Counted from the stretch's first letter, positions 43,969 through 54,529 are shown. The stretch: DNA of 64,000 nucleotides from Perognathus longimembris pacificus (GCF_023159225.1 NC_063170.1:24764301-24828300); one strand, 5' to 3'. Numbers and translations are program-made. Notes: generated by a model not told the origin, from the sequence alone.

Positions 43969-44404
43969 AAAGAAATAAGGACAAAAACCACACCACTGTT
44001 AGTGCGCATCAGACCGGGACTGGTATGTGCCGGGCGGGGAGTACTTCCTTTTGGGCCATGCTACTGCAGGTACAGTCCCTCCCACCATCTGTGCCCAAGG
44101 AGCTGCCCTTGCCCAGCCCAGCTGCAAGTGGAGTTGTAGCGCTTACCTGGTGCCCAGAGATGGCAGAGTCCCAGGGGTTGCTGGCACTGCTACTTCCTCT
44201 CCTGGCTGGGCCCCAAGCTGGGAGCCCTGAACCATGACACTTTTCCACAGAGAGTGAGTTTCCCAGGGTCTCATTTCCTCATCTTTGGTTCCTGAGATCC
44301 AGAGAGGAGTTTGGTTGGCCTTTGCAGAGCAAGGTCCACCCCTTGCCAAATCTCTCACTGGAGGCCAACTCCCACCACATCAGGCACAGTCTTCAACATC
44401 TGTC
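43969..44404. other. Unassigned GC-richer sequence
   Basis: The most GC-rich part of the window, with five overlapping frames on both strands (up to 106 codons). No domain, splice pattern or repeat match that I trust. It could be an old LTR or a host element. I do not call an exon. Confidence 0.4.
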
Positions 44405-44953
44405 TGTGGCATGATTTATTCCACTTTAAAATGAGGTTTTCAAACAACTCACTATCTTAATTTTAGCAGTTCAGCTCCTTTGTATGCTAACAATACCAAA
44501 CATGCAAATGAGCTACCACTTTGCTTTCTAGCAAAAATGTTTCTGTGCAAACACTTGATTTTATAACGCACTTTGCAGCTTTCTCCTATAATTAGTTGTT
44601 AAATCTATATTTGACTTTGTCTAAGTGGTTCCATTGGAAGGCTGTTTTTCTTGCTTCTCCCTTTGACTCGTCCATTTCATCCCTAACCGCATGTCTGCTT
44701 CAACAAGGAGTCTGGTTTGTGGGCTTGGATTTGAACTGAATGTAAAACCAAGAAAAATGACTTGAGTCAGGGTTCAGCTGTGCCCAGAGGCCTAAAGACT
44801 GAAGTCATGCTTGAATATGTGTGCTTCTCACATGCCGAGAATCAGCAGATTAGCCAAGGAGGGCAAGGGGACACCCTGCCCTGTGAGGCCACAGCAAACC
44901 ACCTGGCCAAGGTCATGAGGGGAGGTTGGAAAACGGAACCCCTTCTGTGGCAG
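44405..44953. other. Unassigned repeat-free sequence
   Basis: AT-rich, with an octamer-like ATGCAAAT at 44503-44510 and homeodomain-like TAATTA/TTATAA cores. Candidate conserved non-coding element at 44405-44650. Function not shown. Confidence 0.35.
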
Positions 44954-44993
44954 TGACAGTATGCATGTTAGCATGACAGTATGTGCGTTAGCA
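44954..44993 (+). repeat. Tandem duplication, 20-bp unit
   Basis: TGACAGTATGCATGTTAGCA is followed by TGACAGTATGTGCGTTAGCA. Confidence 0.9.
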
Positions 44994-45407
44994 CAATAGT
45001 CTGATCCAGCTTATGTAACTAAAGAACCTGATACTCCCGGGTGAATCTTAAAGCTAAACAAAGGGTTATTCACTCATGCAGGATAAGTTATCAAATGGTT
45101 TATAGTGGCCACCAAAGGTATATTATTGACATAAAGGGCTTTCACAAAAGAAGATATAAGTCCACTCTCTGCAGGGCTTGTAATTAGACTACAGAGATAG
45201 ACGCTCACTCCACATCCTTTATCTACCCTCATCAGGTCCAAGAATGCAAAAGCATCCACTTAGGTATAAAAATAATATTTATTTAGAGGAAGAAAAAATA
45301 CCACTTGGTAAAAGATGACAAATTCATATTATAATCACATCCAAACAAGTAAAATCATGAGCATTTTATTGAATTAACTGCTTTGGTATACCTCAATTGT
45401 ATTTTCC
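44994..45407. other. Unassigned sequence
   Basis: Nothing recognised. Confidence 0.4.
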
Positions 45408-45475
45408 AGCAATTTGGTTGTTCTTCTTAGGCATACAGCAATTTGGTTGTTCTTCTCTGTATCTTCTTAGGCATA
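45408..45475 (+). repeat. Imperfect tandem duplication
   Basis: CAGCAATTTGGTTGTTCTTC occurs at 45408 and 45436, and TCTTCTTAGGCATA near 45422 and 45461. The first copy lacks an internal CTGTATCT-type segment. Confidence 0.9.
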
Positions 45476-46629
45476 TGACTGATTCTTTCTACAGGGAGAA
45501 GAGAATGATTACTCAGTCTTCTCTATAATAGCTAATCAAAAGCAGTACAAATATGAAACTTGGAATACATAAACCATACAACTTTACAGACGGGTGTACT
45601 CACCAAAGAATACAGGTTTGTACGCTTCAAACATAATATTTCTGATAAATTATATTGCATGTGATTCTCATAAAAATTATAGTAAGGTTATAATTATATA
45701 GTCAATAAAATGTTGCTTTTCTGAGTCTATTCTGACAGGAAAGAACTTTATTTTGACTAGGAATCAACTGAACAGAAATTTCTGTTCATCATTGTGCACA
45801 TCTAATAAATACAAGATTGTTCACTGCTTAGCTTCTGGCACTGTCTTCCCAACTCCTTATTCCTCTCCTCTTCTCTCCTGATAATCCTAGCACCATGTAC
45901 CCATGCAGTCCCTGGACTCATCCTTCCATGGCACAACACAAGTGAGTTTGCCCAGTGGCTAAGAGAGTCCCTCCACACACAGCAAGAGCTTACTGTCCAG
46001 GGATGCTGTCAATCACAAACATACATCTCACCAAATACAAGTGAAACATACCTGTGACCCAGGCTCCCTGTGTCCAGATTCTAAAACTGTTCATTGGCAC
46101 CAGCACAAGGGATGCTGGGGTAGCAAGAGACAGCAGTCTTAACCTGCTGAAGTTCAAAGTTTACAAAACTCTGAAGCACATGAATCCACAGGCAGGAGCC
46201 TCCCCAGGCCTTGGGAAGGGCACCGGGCAAATGAGAATCAGCCTTCTGAACCCCAGACACCTGCTGTCATCTTATCATTTGATGCCCTTGGTGGCTAGGC
46301 TCCTGGGAAGTAGACACTGGGACCCACAGAGAAAGAGTGTCCGGAATGTTCCTCACTTTCACCTTTATAGGTTATATCATAAACCATTTGCCATGTCACA
46401 GATCTCATTCTCTCTCCCTTCCTCTACCTCTGTTCTTTCTTGCAGTCTCCGTGTTTTGAACTGCTGACCTTCTGATTGATGTTCCAGGTTAGACTGGCAT
46501 TTCACCTCTTGGGCCTGGCTTCAGAGGCCAGGAGCTCCTGGAGTAAAGCCTTCCCAAGCTCACCCAGGTCCAGGCCTCTTTCTATACTCCAGGAAGCTCC
46601 ACGTCCATGAAACATACATATGAAAAAAG
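45476..46629. other. Unassigned sequence, no gene seen
   Basis: About 1.15 kb. The 137-codon plus-strand frame at 46054-46467 has no signal, repeat domain or family I recognise. I leave it as a chance frame. Confidence 0.45.
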
Positions 46630-47145
46630 TGCTCAGAGTCAGTGATGGGGTGAAAAAATGCAGATCAAATCCATATGAGACACTATTGCACTCTTAGACC
46701 ATTGGTAAAAGTGGTCAGGCTCAATATTTCTAAGAGCAGGCACAGTTGCTGGCAAATAAATATCATTGCACAATATCTTTGGAGGGGTGTTACTGGATGT
46801 TAACACATATCATTTGCATAGCCTACAACCGGGGTCCATTTCTAAGAACTTATTTTACAAAAATATACTTGTTTGCTCTAAAATGTATTGTGAGGTGTTG
46901 GAAAGAACTTGCATAAAAGAGGGAGGAGAGAGCACAGACTGCCATCAACAGGAAACAGGTTGAATCAACTAGGGATTAACCCCTACTGGAGCATAATCTG
47001 TATGTGTTTTAAAACATGAGCTACAGCAGAAATTTCTGATGGAGAAATATCCTCAAAATATGTACTGGGTGAAAAAATCAAGACAGAGAAGAATGTCTAC
47101 CAAGTGTGTGGTCCAGTTTTTTCATGAAAGAGAAGAGTTTTAGCA
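46630..47145 (+). repeat. L1ME-like 3' region, sense
   Basis: TTTCTAAGAACTTATTTTAC, ACTGCCATCAACAGGAAACA, GGAGCATAATCTGTATGTG and GTACTGGGTGAAAAAATCAA follow the order of the old L1ME ORF2 end and 3' UTR. The 65-codon frame over it is incidental. Confidence 0.65.
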
Positions 47146-47213
47146 AATCATTCTCCTGGTCTCTACATCTCTTCATTTGAAGAGAATTCTTCCACCTGCC
47201 CAGCCACTGAAGA

Positions 47214-47338
47214 TTTTTTTTTTCTTTTTTTGAGACAAGGTTTCATTATTCAGTCCAGACTGGCCTACAACTCAAGATTCTGCTTCCCAAGTCTCACGAT
47301 TTCTGGGATTACATGCATGCACCACTGCCCCTGGCTAA
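47214..47338 (-). repeat. Monomeric B1-like SINE, antisense
   Basis: A T-run, GAGACAAGGTTTCATTATTC, GACTGGCCTACAACTCAAGA, TTTCTGGGATTACATGCATG and CACCACTGCCCCTGGC. Confidence 0.88.
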
Positions 47339-47502
47339 TTGCAGAAAATTAAAAATGATCATGGATGTAAAAGAATTCTATTAGCTAAAAAGTCCTTTAT
47401 AATTCTACTACTCATCATGGATCCAAGAGAGGGAAAAATCTTGAAGGTCTAAATCCTTAGCTTCTTATAGGTTATCTCTTTCTGTTTATTCATTTCTTTT
47501 TT

Positions 47503-48130
47503 TCAGTTTAATTTTATTGTCAAGGTGATATACAGAGGGGTTATAGTTACATAGGTAAGATAGTGAGTGCGTGCTTGTCAAACTTGTTACCCACTCCCTT
47601 ATTCTTCTCCCATTTCCCTTCTCCCACCCCCCAAGTTGTATAGTTTATTTCCAAGATAGTGTCTTGTGAGTATAGCTGTTGCATTGGTTTGTTCTTTATC
47701 CTTTGCCTCATCATTTTGTTGCTCCCCTTCCTTTCCCTAATTCAAATATATGTAGATACATTACCCAAGATACCAAAATCAAATATGGTGACAACAGGGG
47801 ATAAGCCATAGAAAAAATATGAAAGAAAAAAGAAATAACTTCACATAGTACATTAAAAACAATGAGGGGCTGGGGATATGGCCTTGTGGCAAGAGAGCTT
47901 GCCTCGTATACATGAGGCCCTGGGTTCAATTCCCCAGCACCACGTATACAGAAAACGGCCAGAAGTGGCGCTGTGGCTCAAGTGGCAGAGTGCTAGCCTT
48001 GAGCAAAAGGAAGCCAGGGACAGTGCCCAGGCCCTGAGTCCAAGGCCCAGGACTGGCAAAAAAAAAAAAAAAAAAAAAATGAAAACTCTCATTTCCATAT
48101 CTTGCAGTTCATTTTGCTTAAGAAACAGAT
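47503..48130 (-). repeat. L1 3' end (subfamily I), antisense, split by a SINE
   Basis: TTTTATTGTCAAGGTGATAT, ACAGAGGGGTTATAGTTACA, a C/T block (47600-47635) and CAAATATGGTGACAACAGGG. It resumes after the SINE with CTCTCATTTCCATATCTTGC. Best window relative is 13268-13900. Confidence 0.82.
47875..48079 (+). repeat. Family A SINE, young-looking
   Basis: GGGGCTGGGGATATGGCCTT, GGTTCAATTCCCCAGCACC, GCGCTGTGGCTCAAGTGGCA and GGACTGGC with a pure A-tail of about 22. AATGA is repeated on both sides. Close to the family consensus. Confidence 0.93.
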
Positions 48131-48271
48131 TGATTTCCGTTTTGCTGGACCACCACCATAGCACAAGGAGGTTTAAGCACAGACTAGTGAGTGCACCAAA
48201 GACTCAAGGGTAGTTAGGGAAGGAATAACTAAATTCCAGAGTAGAAACATGAGTTGACAGAAAAGATTGTG

Positions 48272-48432
48272 CATTAAGAAGCATGAAGTGTCTTGCTATG
48301 CAGGTCATTAGTACCCTAGCTATTGGCTCCTACAGACATTAGGAGGTTTTAGTGTGTCTGCCACTGAAAACTCAAAATCCAACTCAAACTAAAAATTAAA
48401 TCAAACTAAAAGTAAAATTAATATACTGGCAG
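48272..48432 (+). repeat. Unidentified repeat, copy B of an inverted pair
   Basis: CATTAAGAAGCATGAAGTGT to TTAATATACTGGCAG; reverse partner of 42123-42271. Contains the conserved GCTATTGGCTCCTACAGAC and GGTTTTAGTGTGTCTGCCAC. Slightly longer owing to insertions in the A-rich part. Confidence 0.85.
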
Positions 48433-48664
48433 GTATCTGTAATGCCAGAATCACACAAAAAATATCTGGAAGAAGAGATGTGGTTTACCTCAACAGAATG
48501 TTACAATTTATTCATATCTCATGGGGATGAGATATTAACTGAGAGGACCACAATAGTGATGTAAAAACATCTATGGAGACATGAATATTTTTAAGGGATT
48601 GTCACTGCAAGGCAATGAGCATTGAAAAACAGCATGTTTGCTTAATGTAGGCATGTTATGTGAA
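48433..48664. other. Unassigned sequence
   Basis: Nothing recognised. Confidence 0.35.
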
Positions 48665-48722
48665 GTGGGTATGTGTTTGTGCATGTGTGTGTGTGCATGT
48701 GTGTGTGCATATGTGTGTGTGT
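48665..48722. repeat. (TG)n-rich tract with GCATG variants
   Basis: TGTGTGCATG units, mostly pyrimidine-purine alternating. Confidence 0.9.
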
Positions 48723-48726
48723 TTAA

Positions 48727-48825
48727 TTGTAGATCAGAGTCACGCAGACTTTTTCCTGTCCTGGCTGGCTTCAAACTGCAATCCTCACATCTCAGCTTTC
48801 TGGGTAGCTAGGATTACAGAGCTCA
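48727..48825 (-). repeat. B1-like fragment, antisense
   Basis: TCCTGGCTGGCTTCAAACTG, CATCTCAGCTTTCTGGGTAG and CTAGGATTACAGAGC. Confidence 0.7.
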
Positions 48826-48929
48826 TGTTTTTGTTTTTGTTTTGTTTTGTTTTTTAGTTCTGTGACTGTTAGGTTTCAGGCAAAGCTAATTTTCCTTTCT
48901 TAAATTTCTTTCTCCTGTCAGTAAAACAG

Positions 48930-49135
48930 GCAGGGCCAGGTGAGTAAACTCAGAGCCTCACTTCACTACACTGGTGTAATACTACCAGGCCACACCTCAG
49001 CACTTCTTCACTGGTTATTTTTAAGATAGTCTCAATTCTCACCCAGATGTGAGCTTAAACCATGATCCGCCTACTTCAGGCTTCCCATGGTGATGATGAT
49101 CACAGGTACACGCCACCACGTCTACCTGCCCTCTA
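48930..49135 (-). repeat. Old family B-like SINE, antisense
   Basis: AAACTCAGAGCCTCACTTCA, CAGGCCACACCTCAGC and ATCACAGGTACACGCCACCA follow the reversed composite order with heavy decay. Confidence 0.6.
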
Positions 49136-49379
49136 TGGAGATGGATGAAAAAGTTACTCTTTATAGAAAATTAGGAAACTAGAGAAAGAAGCAATTAGTA
49201 TCCTCACAGAGCTATTACCAGGTGACAGTTACTATTACAAGGTTGTGGAGTTCTTTGGAGTCTTGCTAGGTTTTCTTTTGAAAACACTCTGGGATAACTC
49301 ATATTTGAATCTCATGCCTACCATTTTTACTTTTTTTGCTTAGAGTCATTGGTTTCTGGTTTGGTGATTTACCAGCTCT

Positions 49380-49525
49380 CCCAAATCCTGACCAGAGTAT
49401 TTATTCTCAGTGAGTTTTAGGTTCCTTATTTGTAAACTAAAGGTAATCTTGGTGTATGCTTCACAACTAAATTTTTTTCATATGAATCATACAGCTCAAT
49501 TCCAGATACATAGTAAGTGCTCTGA
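49380..49525 (+). repeat. MIR-type SINE
   Basis: TTTAGGTTCCTTATTTGTAA, ACTAAAGGTAATCTTGGTGT and CCAGATACATAGTAAGTGCT. Confidence 0.7.
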
Positions 49526-49554
49526 AAATTGTAATTTAGAATAAAGATAAATTA

Positions 49555-49900
49555 GATGAGTAGGGAATCTTGATCTAGTCCAAGGGACCAAGGAAGGACT
49601 CCCAAAATAAGGGCCATTTAATGTAAGGTTTGAAGTACAAGCCAGTGTTCAGCAGATGTGGGGAAGGGACTAGGGGATGATGGGAAAAAGAAGGGGTCAT
49701 TCCAGGTGAAGGACATATCATATGTCCAAATTTGTATAAGGAGTGGGTGGTAAGAGGACCTCAAAAGGAGGTCAGTGAGAAGTAGGACCAGGAAGCAAGG
49801 AATGGTGGATCATGGGAAGGCCAGGGCCATCAGCAGAAGCAAGAAGGTACACAGCCCTGGGTCCATGAATGACAAGAGGGATAAGAATTCTCCCTAATAG
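49555..49900 (-). repeat. L2 LINE 3' region, antisense
   Basis: GGTCATTCCAGGTGAAGGAC, AGTAGGACCAGGAAGCAAGG and AGGTTTGAAGTACAAGCCAG match the order of the reversed L2 3' region. Confidence 0.62.
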
Positions 49901-50754
49901 CAATTGGTGACCTCCACTGGAAGGTTTGGCAGAACAGAAGTGCTGCTCTTGACTTGTATATTTCTGGTCTACCCCACCAGCAGTGTGAGGTATGGATTGG
50001 GAATTGGAGTCCTCCTAAGAGGCAGGTCCTAATTTGGGGGGAAGGGAGGCAGACAAAAACTGGATGTGGACTGAGCTAGTGGGTACTTCAGCCATCTTTT
50101 TCCTACATGATCAGACGAAGGCCAGGGATGTCTTAGTTGCCGGCTGCAGCATGACTCTTAGCTTTAACTGCATCTAAAATTACATTCTGTTCAGCCTTCC
50201 CTGCAGCCTGAATCTGCAGGTGTTCCCAAAGTGAATTGAACCACTAAGGAGGCTTATTTCTGCTGAGCCCCAAGAAGGGAGAGAAAGTACGACTGTCCAC
50301 AGAGAGAGCTGACCTGCAGACATGCAGCAGACACCCCAGGTTTATATCCCAGACCACCAGCCACTGTAATTAGACATTCGTGGGACTCAGCAAGGCACAG
50401 TATAGAAGCTCACCACCAGGGCCTCTGTTATAAAGCTCTGGTCTTGGTTGATTATTAAGTATACTGTACAAAGCCTCATAAACACCTTTTTATACATACA
50501 GTGCAACCTTTCAATACAACAATCAAATGCTTTTCAACAAATTACAGTCTCCTAGAAAAGCAAGCCCTTGATTGCTTCCCAGAAAGAGGTGGAAGGAAAT
50601 TTTAGACAGAGTTGTTGGAAGCCTGAGGTTGAGACCTGTGTTTGCTTTGGGCTGGAAACACTGGCCTGCAGTGCAGCCCTTGAGTAGCTCCAGGGTAGTT
50701 AGTCCTAATTAACCCAAACGTAGCTGGGGGAGAGCAGGACAAACCACAGAAATA
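49901..50754. other. Unassigned sequence
   Basis: About 850 bp with no recognised repeat or gene. Confidence 0.4.
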
Positions 50755-50870
50755 ACATAACCAATCTGGTCTACTTTACAGATAATCACACTGACTTTAG
50801 AGAGGAGTGCCCACTTTCTAAGTTCACCTGGGTACTTAGAAGTAAATATGGGTCAAGTTTGACCCATTTC
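50755..50870 (-). repeat. MIR-type SINE, antisense
   Basis: TACTTTACAGATAATCACAC, GACTTTAGAGAGGAGTGCCC and AGTTCACCTGGGTACTTAGA. Confidence 0.6.
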
Positions 50871-50874
50871 CTAG

Positions 50875-51102
50875 CCTAGTACTGGTGGCTCATACTTGTA
50901 ATCCCAGGAGCTCGGGAGGCTAAAATCTGAAGATTGCAGTTCAAAGCTAGCTTAGGCAAAAAAAGTCCATGAGACATATCTGCAATTTACCAGCAGAAAT
51001 CTGGAACTGGAACTGTGGCTCAAGTGGTATAGCACTGCCTTTGAGTGAAAAAGCCAGAAAGTTAAGCTCTGGTTCAAGCCTCATTACTAGTGCTAAAAAA
51101 AA
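50875..51102 (+). repeat. Family B SINE
   Basis: GTACTGGTGGCTCATACTTG, CTCGGGAGGCTAAAATCTGA, AACTGTGGCTCAAGTGGTAT and CTCTGGTTCAAGCC. It underlies most of a 105-codon minus-strand frame. Confidence 0.85.
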
Positions 51103-51189
51103 TGTGTTTGGAGACAGCTGGAGAATCACTGACTGATTTTCAGATCCTTTCTTGGGGGCAGCTTCTTTAGCTCTACCATCTGGTGAACA

Positions 51190-51300
51190 GAATGCTAGAG
51201 CCAAGCACCAGTGGCTCCCACTCATAACAGTAGCTACTGAGAAAGCTGAGGTCCTGAGGATCATGGTTCAAGGCTAGACTGGGCAGAAAAATCAGTGATA
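51190..51300 (+). repeat. B1-like half of a family B SINE
   Basis: AAGCACCAGTGGCTCCCACT, GAGAAAGCTGAGGTCCTGAG and CATGGTTCAAGGCTAGACTG; right arm missing. Confidence 0.75.
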
Positions 51301-51984
51301 GTCCATCTTCATATGGAGTCTAGATTGGGTTGAACCAGCTGTATTGGCACCAGTTGACCAAGCCAGCTAAACAAGTGTAGGGACCCGAGAGCAAATATCA
51401 GTACTACCTCAGTATCTTCTTCATAATATTTTGTCTTTTATCCCCAGCCAAGACATCTACTACTGTTCTGTGTGTAATAAAGCTTTGCATTTCCTAGGTC
51501 AGTAATATCTTCACAGATAATGTGTTGGACTTGATCTCTTTCCTAGAAGACAAACAAGAAAAAAAGACAACTTCCCAACAATATGTCGAATGGATTCCTG
51601 ACTTTTGTATGAAAAGTCAGTATCATCACCCAAAGAGAGAGAAAAAAAGACAGAGAAGAAAGGCTTGACCTGATATTGGGTGTTATGTGTAGCAGACACA
51701 GGTTTATTTTCACAAGGAACTTTCTGCAGAGATAGACATGATCTATATTCTGACTGAAACAGAGATGACATGCACACAGAATCCATTTGATATAGATACA
51801 AAACAAAGCAAAATGTAAGGGATGGAAAATTCCATATCTTGATTAACCATGTCTTTCTTGGATCCAGATTTGCCTCTTATTTTGATCACAAGAAGGAAGA
51901 ATCCAGCAACTGGAGAGATGAAAATGATGAGGACTTCTGTTCAAAGGCAGCTGAGGCAAGAGGTTAGTGAGATATCATCTAATA
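51301..51984. other. Unassigned sequence
   Basis: About 680 bp. Two overlapping minus-strand frames at 51.5-51.8 kb lack domains. Confidence 0.4.
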
Positions 51985-52217
51985 AATAATTTGGACATGG
52001 TGGCAGACATCTGTAATTCCAGATTCACAGATTGCATAAGTTAGAATATCATTGTCCCAAGCTGATACCAAGGTAAAACATGAGATCTTATTTAAAAAAA
52101 ATAACTAAAACCAAAAGGACATGGCCCAAACAGTAAAGTGCCTCTTTAGTAAGTGCAAGGCCTTAACTTCAAGCCCAGTACCAAAAAGGAAAGGAAAGGA
52201 AAGGGAAAGGGAAAGGC
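51985..52217 (+). repeat. Old B1/ID composite with (GGAAA)n tail
   Basis: ATGGTGGCAGACATCTGTAA, then CATGGCCCAAACAGTAAAGT, AAGTGCAAGGCCTTAACTTC and AAGCCCAGTACC. The tail is a (GGAAA)n run (52184-52217). Confidence 0.7.
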
Positions 52218-53071
52218 ACATAGATGGTTCCTTAATGTAGCTCTGCCCCTGCCCTGTGGGCTGGGATGGAAAGCTGCAGGAATAGCTCCATGACCTGCCT
52301 TGACTATATGACTTGTTTTCTTAGTCTAACAGAAAAATCAGCCAGGGACAAAGTCAAGAAATCTTTTCCACTGGCTTGGCCATGGCATCTTGCAGAATTT
52401 GCACAACTGCCTTGTTCTTCAGCATGCCTGGGTCCCCTGGAGAAAGTCATCACACTCTAGGGAAGGCGTGGGACCTGAGGCAAGGAGCTTAGTGAAGCCA
52501 TGTGCCACTGACCAAGTCATTGGGGGCTGTTGTTATTTTACCAGGAAACCTGAAATATAAAAGGAGGGAAGTAAAGGAGTGTCCACTCACACACCAACAA
52601 GACTGGAGCATCCATTTTGGCTGCAGGCACTAGCTGCAGGACATGGAGACTGAAGCTTCATGTCCTCCATGTTCCCTGTTGTACAAAGGCATGGCAGCCT
52701 TGACATCACAGGCAGATGGCATGAAGGACATTAGCCTAGTAGAGCGATGACAGCTGGGTGCCTGAATATGTGCACGGGATCACTGTCACTTCTGGGTATT
52801 TCTTCAGCAGGAAGGAGAGAGCTTGCAGGATCTACTCGCTCAACTGGAAAGCAGGCAGGATAGAAAACAAGGCAACTGGAGGTGGAATTCTCATCCCAAG
52901 CCTGGTTCACTGAAGGTGCTCACTAAATGTGAGACATAACATATCCACCAGAATTTCTACTTCCTTTTGGCCAAATGGCAGATAGTCATGATATCCACCA
53001 AATGTACCAGGTTTTTCTCTATTAATATACATTTTCTTAAATTTTTTGCAATAGGAATGACTAGGCCCTTC
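52218..53071. other. Unassigned sequence
   Basis: About 850 bp with no recognised repeat or gene. Confidence 0.4.
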
Positions 53072-53191
53072 TGACAAAGCAGGGTGTAATAGCAGACTTT
53101 GGGGTTTTTTCATTTGATTGTCAAGCAGGCAAGACAGAGCAGAGAGTGTGAAAGCAGACTTTGGGTTTTCTCAGTATTTGTAAGCAGGCAG
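53072..53191 (+). repeat. Old tandem duplication, about 62-bp period
   Basis: AGCAGACTTTGGGGTTTTTT (53091) and AGCAGACTTTGGGTTTTCTC (53153), each followed by AAGCAGGCA and preceded by a GACA(A/G)AGCAG block. Confidence 0.85.
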
Positions 53192-54399
53192 GAATGTGCG
53201 ATGGCTGACTCGCAGCTGCTCTTCCAGTGCCAGGAATCGGGTTGTGAACACAACAGTCTCACAGTAAATATTTGTTGCATGAATGAATGAGTCAACTAAG
53301 GAAAAAAAATGGAGGAAAGTAGCATGTTTAAGAGCTTTCAAGTTCTTTCTTCGACCAAATATGATTTTCTATAAATACGCAGCACAAGCAGACATTTCAG
53401 TTTCTCAAATGAAGTTGCGACTGCAAATCCAAGCTCTGGGTGGCTTTTCCAAGACTTGAATCTGGTCTGGAGTTTAGGTGGACCAAAAGAAATGCACACT
53501 CTGTCTCTGTAATACCCAGAGTGCTTCACACATTAGAATGTTCCAGGATCAATGGCCTCCAAATTACTAAAAACAAAATGGGTTACAACCTGGTTAACTG
53601 CCTTCCCTCCCCAAAACAAGCATGTAAAAGGAAACGCATAGAGATTTGCAAAGGCGACCTTTGCAGCATTGTATAAAACCCAACCAAAGCCAACAATCAA
53701 CAGAAATAAAACCCAAAACTAGTGAGCACTTTTGGACTTTGCAGGACTTTGCTTATTTGCGCTTGGGATTTAAAACTCCACAAGACAACAAGAGTGCTCT
53801 AATTGGAGACTACGAGGAGGTACAGCATGGCCAGTTGCTAATAAAACCGAAAGCATTTATTTATTATTTAATTTGTTTGCCCAGGAGACTTTGCTCCTGA
53901 TGGAACATCTGGTTTTCATTGTAGCCCAACTTTTACCTAATTGTACAGCTGGGGAGATTAAGGCACAAGGGGTCACAGGCTGAGCCCAGTCAGGACCCAG
54001 CCCCCTATGAGAGCTTTGCTCCTTGCTTCAGGGGAGAGACCACACTCCTTGCCTCTGGTCCTCCAGTGCAGACCTATAAATAAGAAAGGAATTACTCTTT
54101 CAAGTCCCAATGCTCCCTCCTTCTGATTCTCATTAATGTGGGGGCTGAGGGTGGAGGGTGGAGGGGAGGGCTAGAGAGATGGGAGCTGCAAGAGGAAGGG
54201 ACACTGACCAGGCAAGTTGCTGGGGTGCAGCATCAGCTGAAGCTATTCTTCCAGGGTTTTTGGTTTTTTTTTTTTTTTCATTTTAAATCAAGTCCTGGCT
54301 CCTCAAGCCCAAAGCAGCTGGCATAGCACAGGCTGTGTCTATATTCTTGCTCCAAGAGCAACAGGGTAGAATTCAATATTAACATCAGGAGGCTGGAAT
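53192..54399. other. Unassigned, largely repeat-free sequence
   Basis: About 1.2 kb. A short GAATGAATGA patch at 53280 recalls an L2 end. A reversed MIR core (TACAGCTGGGGAGATTAAGG) lies at 53943-54000. The 53330-53900 part is a candidate conserved element. No exon is supported. Confidence 0.4.
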
Positions 54400-54401
54400 G
54401 G

Positions 54402-54441
54402 AATATATATATATTATATATATATATTATATATATATAAT
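54402..54441. repeat. (AT)n tract with phase switches
   Basis: Three TATATA blocks joined through TT and AA phase shifts, self-complementary over nearly its whole length. Confidence 0.95.
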
Positions 54442-54529
54442 ATCTCACACAGTCTGCCTCTGGTGGAAACTGTCAGCAAGGGGCTAGGAATATGTTCTTC
54501 ATCAGCTTTGAATCCTGTCTTTACTACTT

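Noticed and set aside
43969..44404. Protein-coding exon in the GC-richer island
   Set aside because: Frames are open on both strands with no domain or convincing splice sites; kept only as a finding.
46054..46467. 137-codon plus-strand frame
   Set aside because: No recognisable domain, signal peptide or repeat pattern. A frame of this size can arise by chance in 64 kb. BLASTX would settle it.
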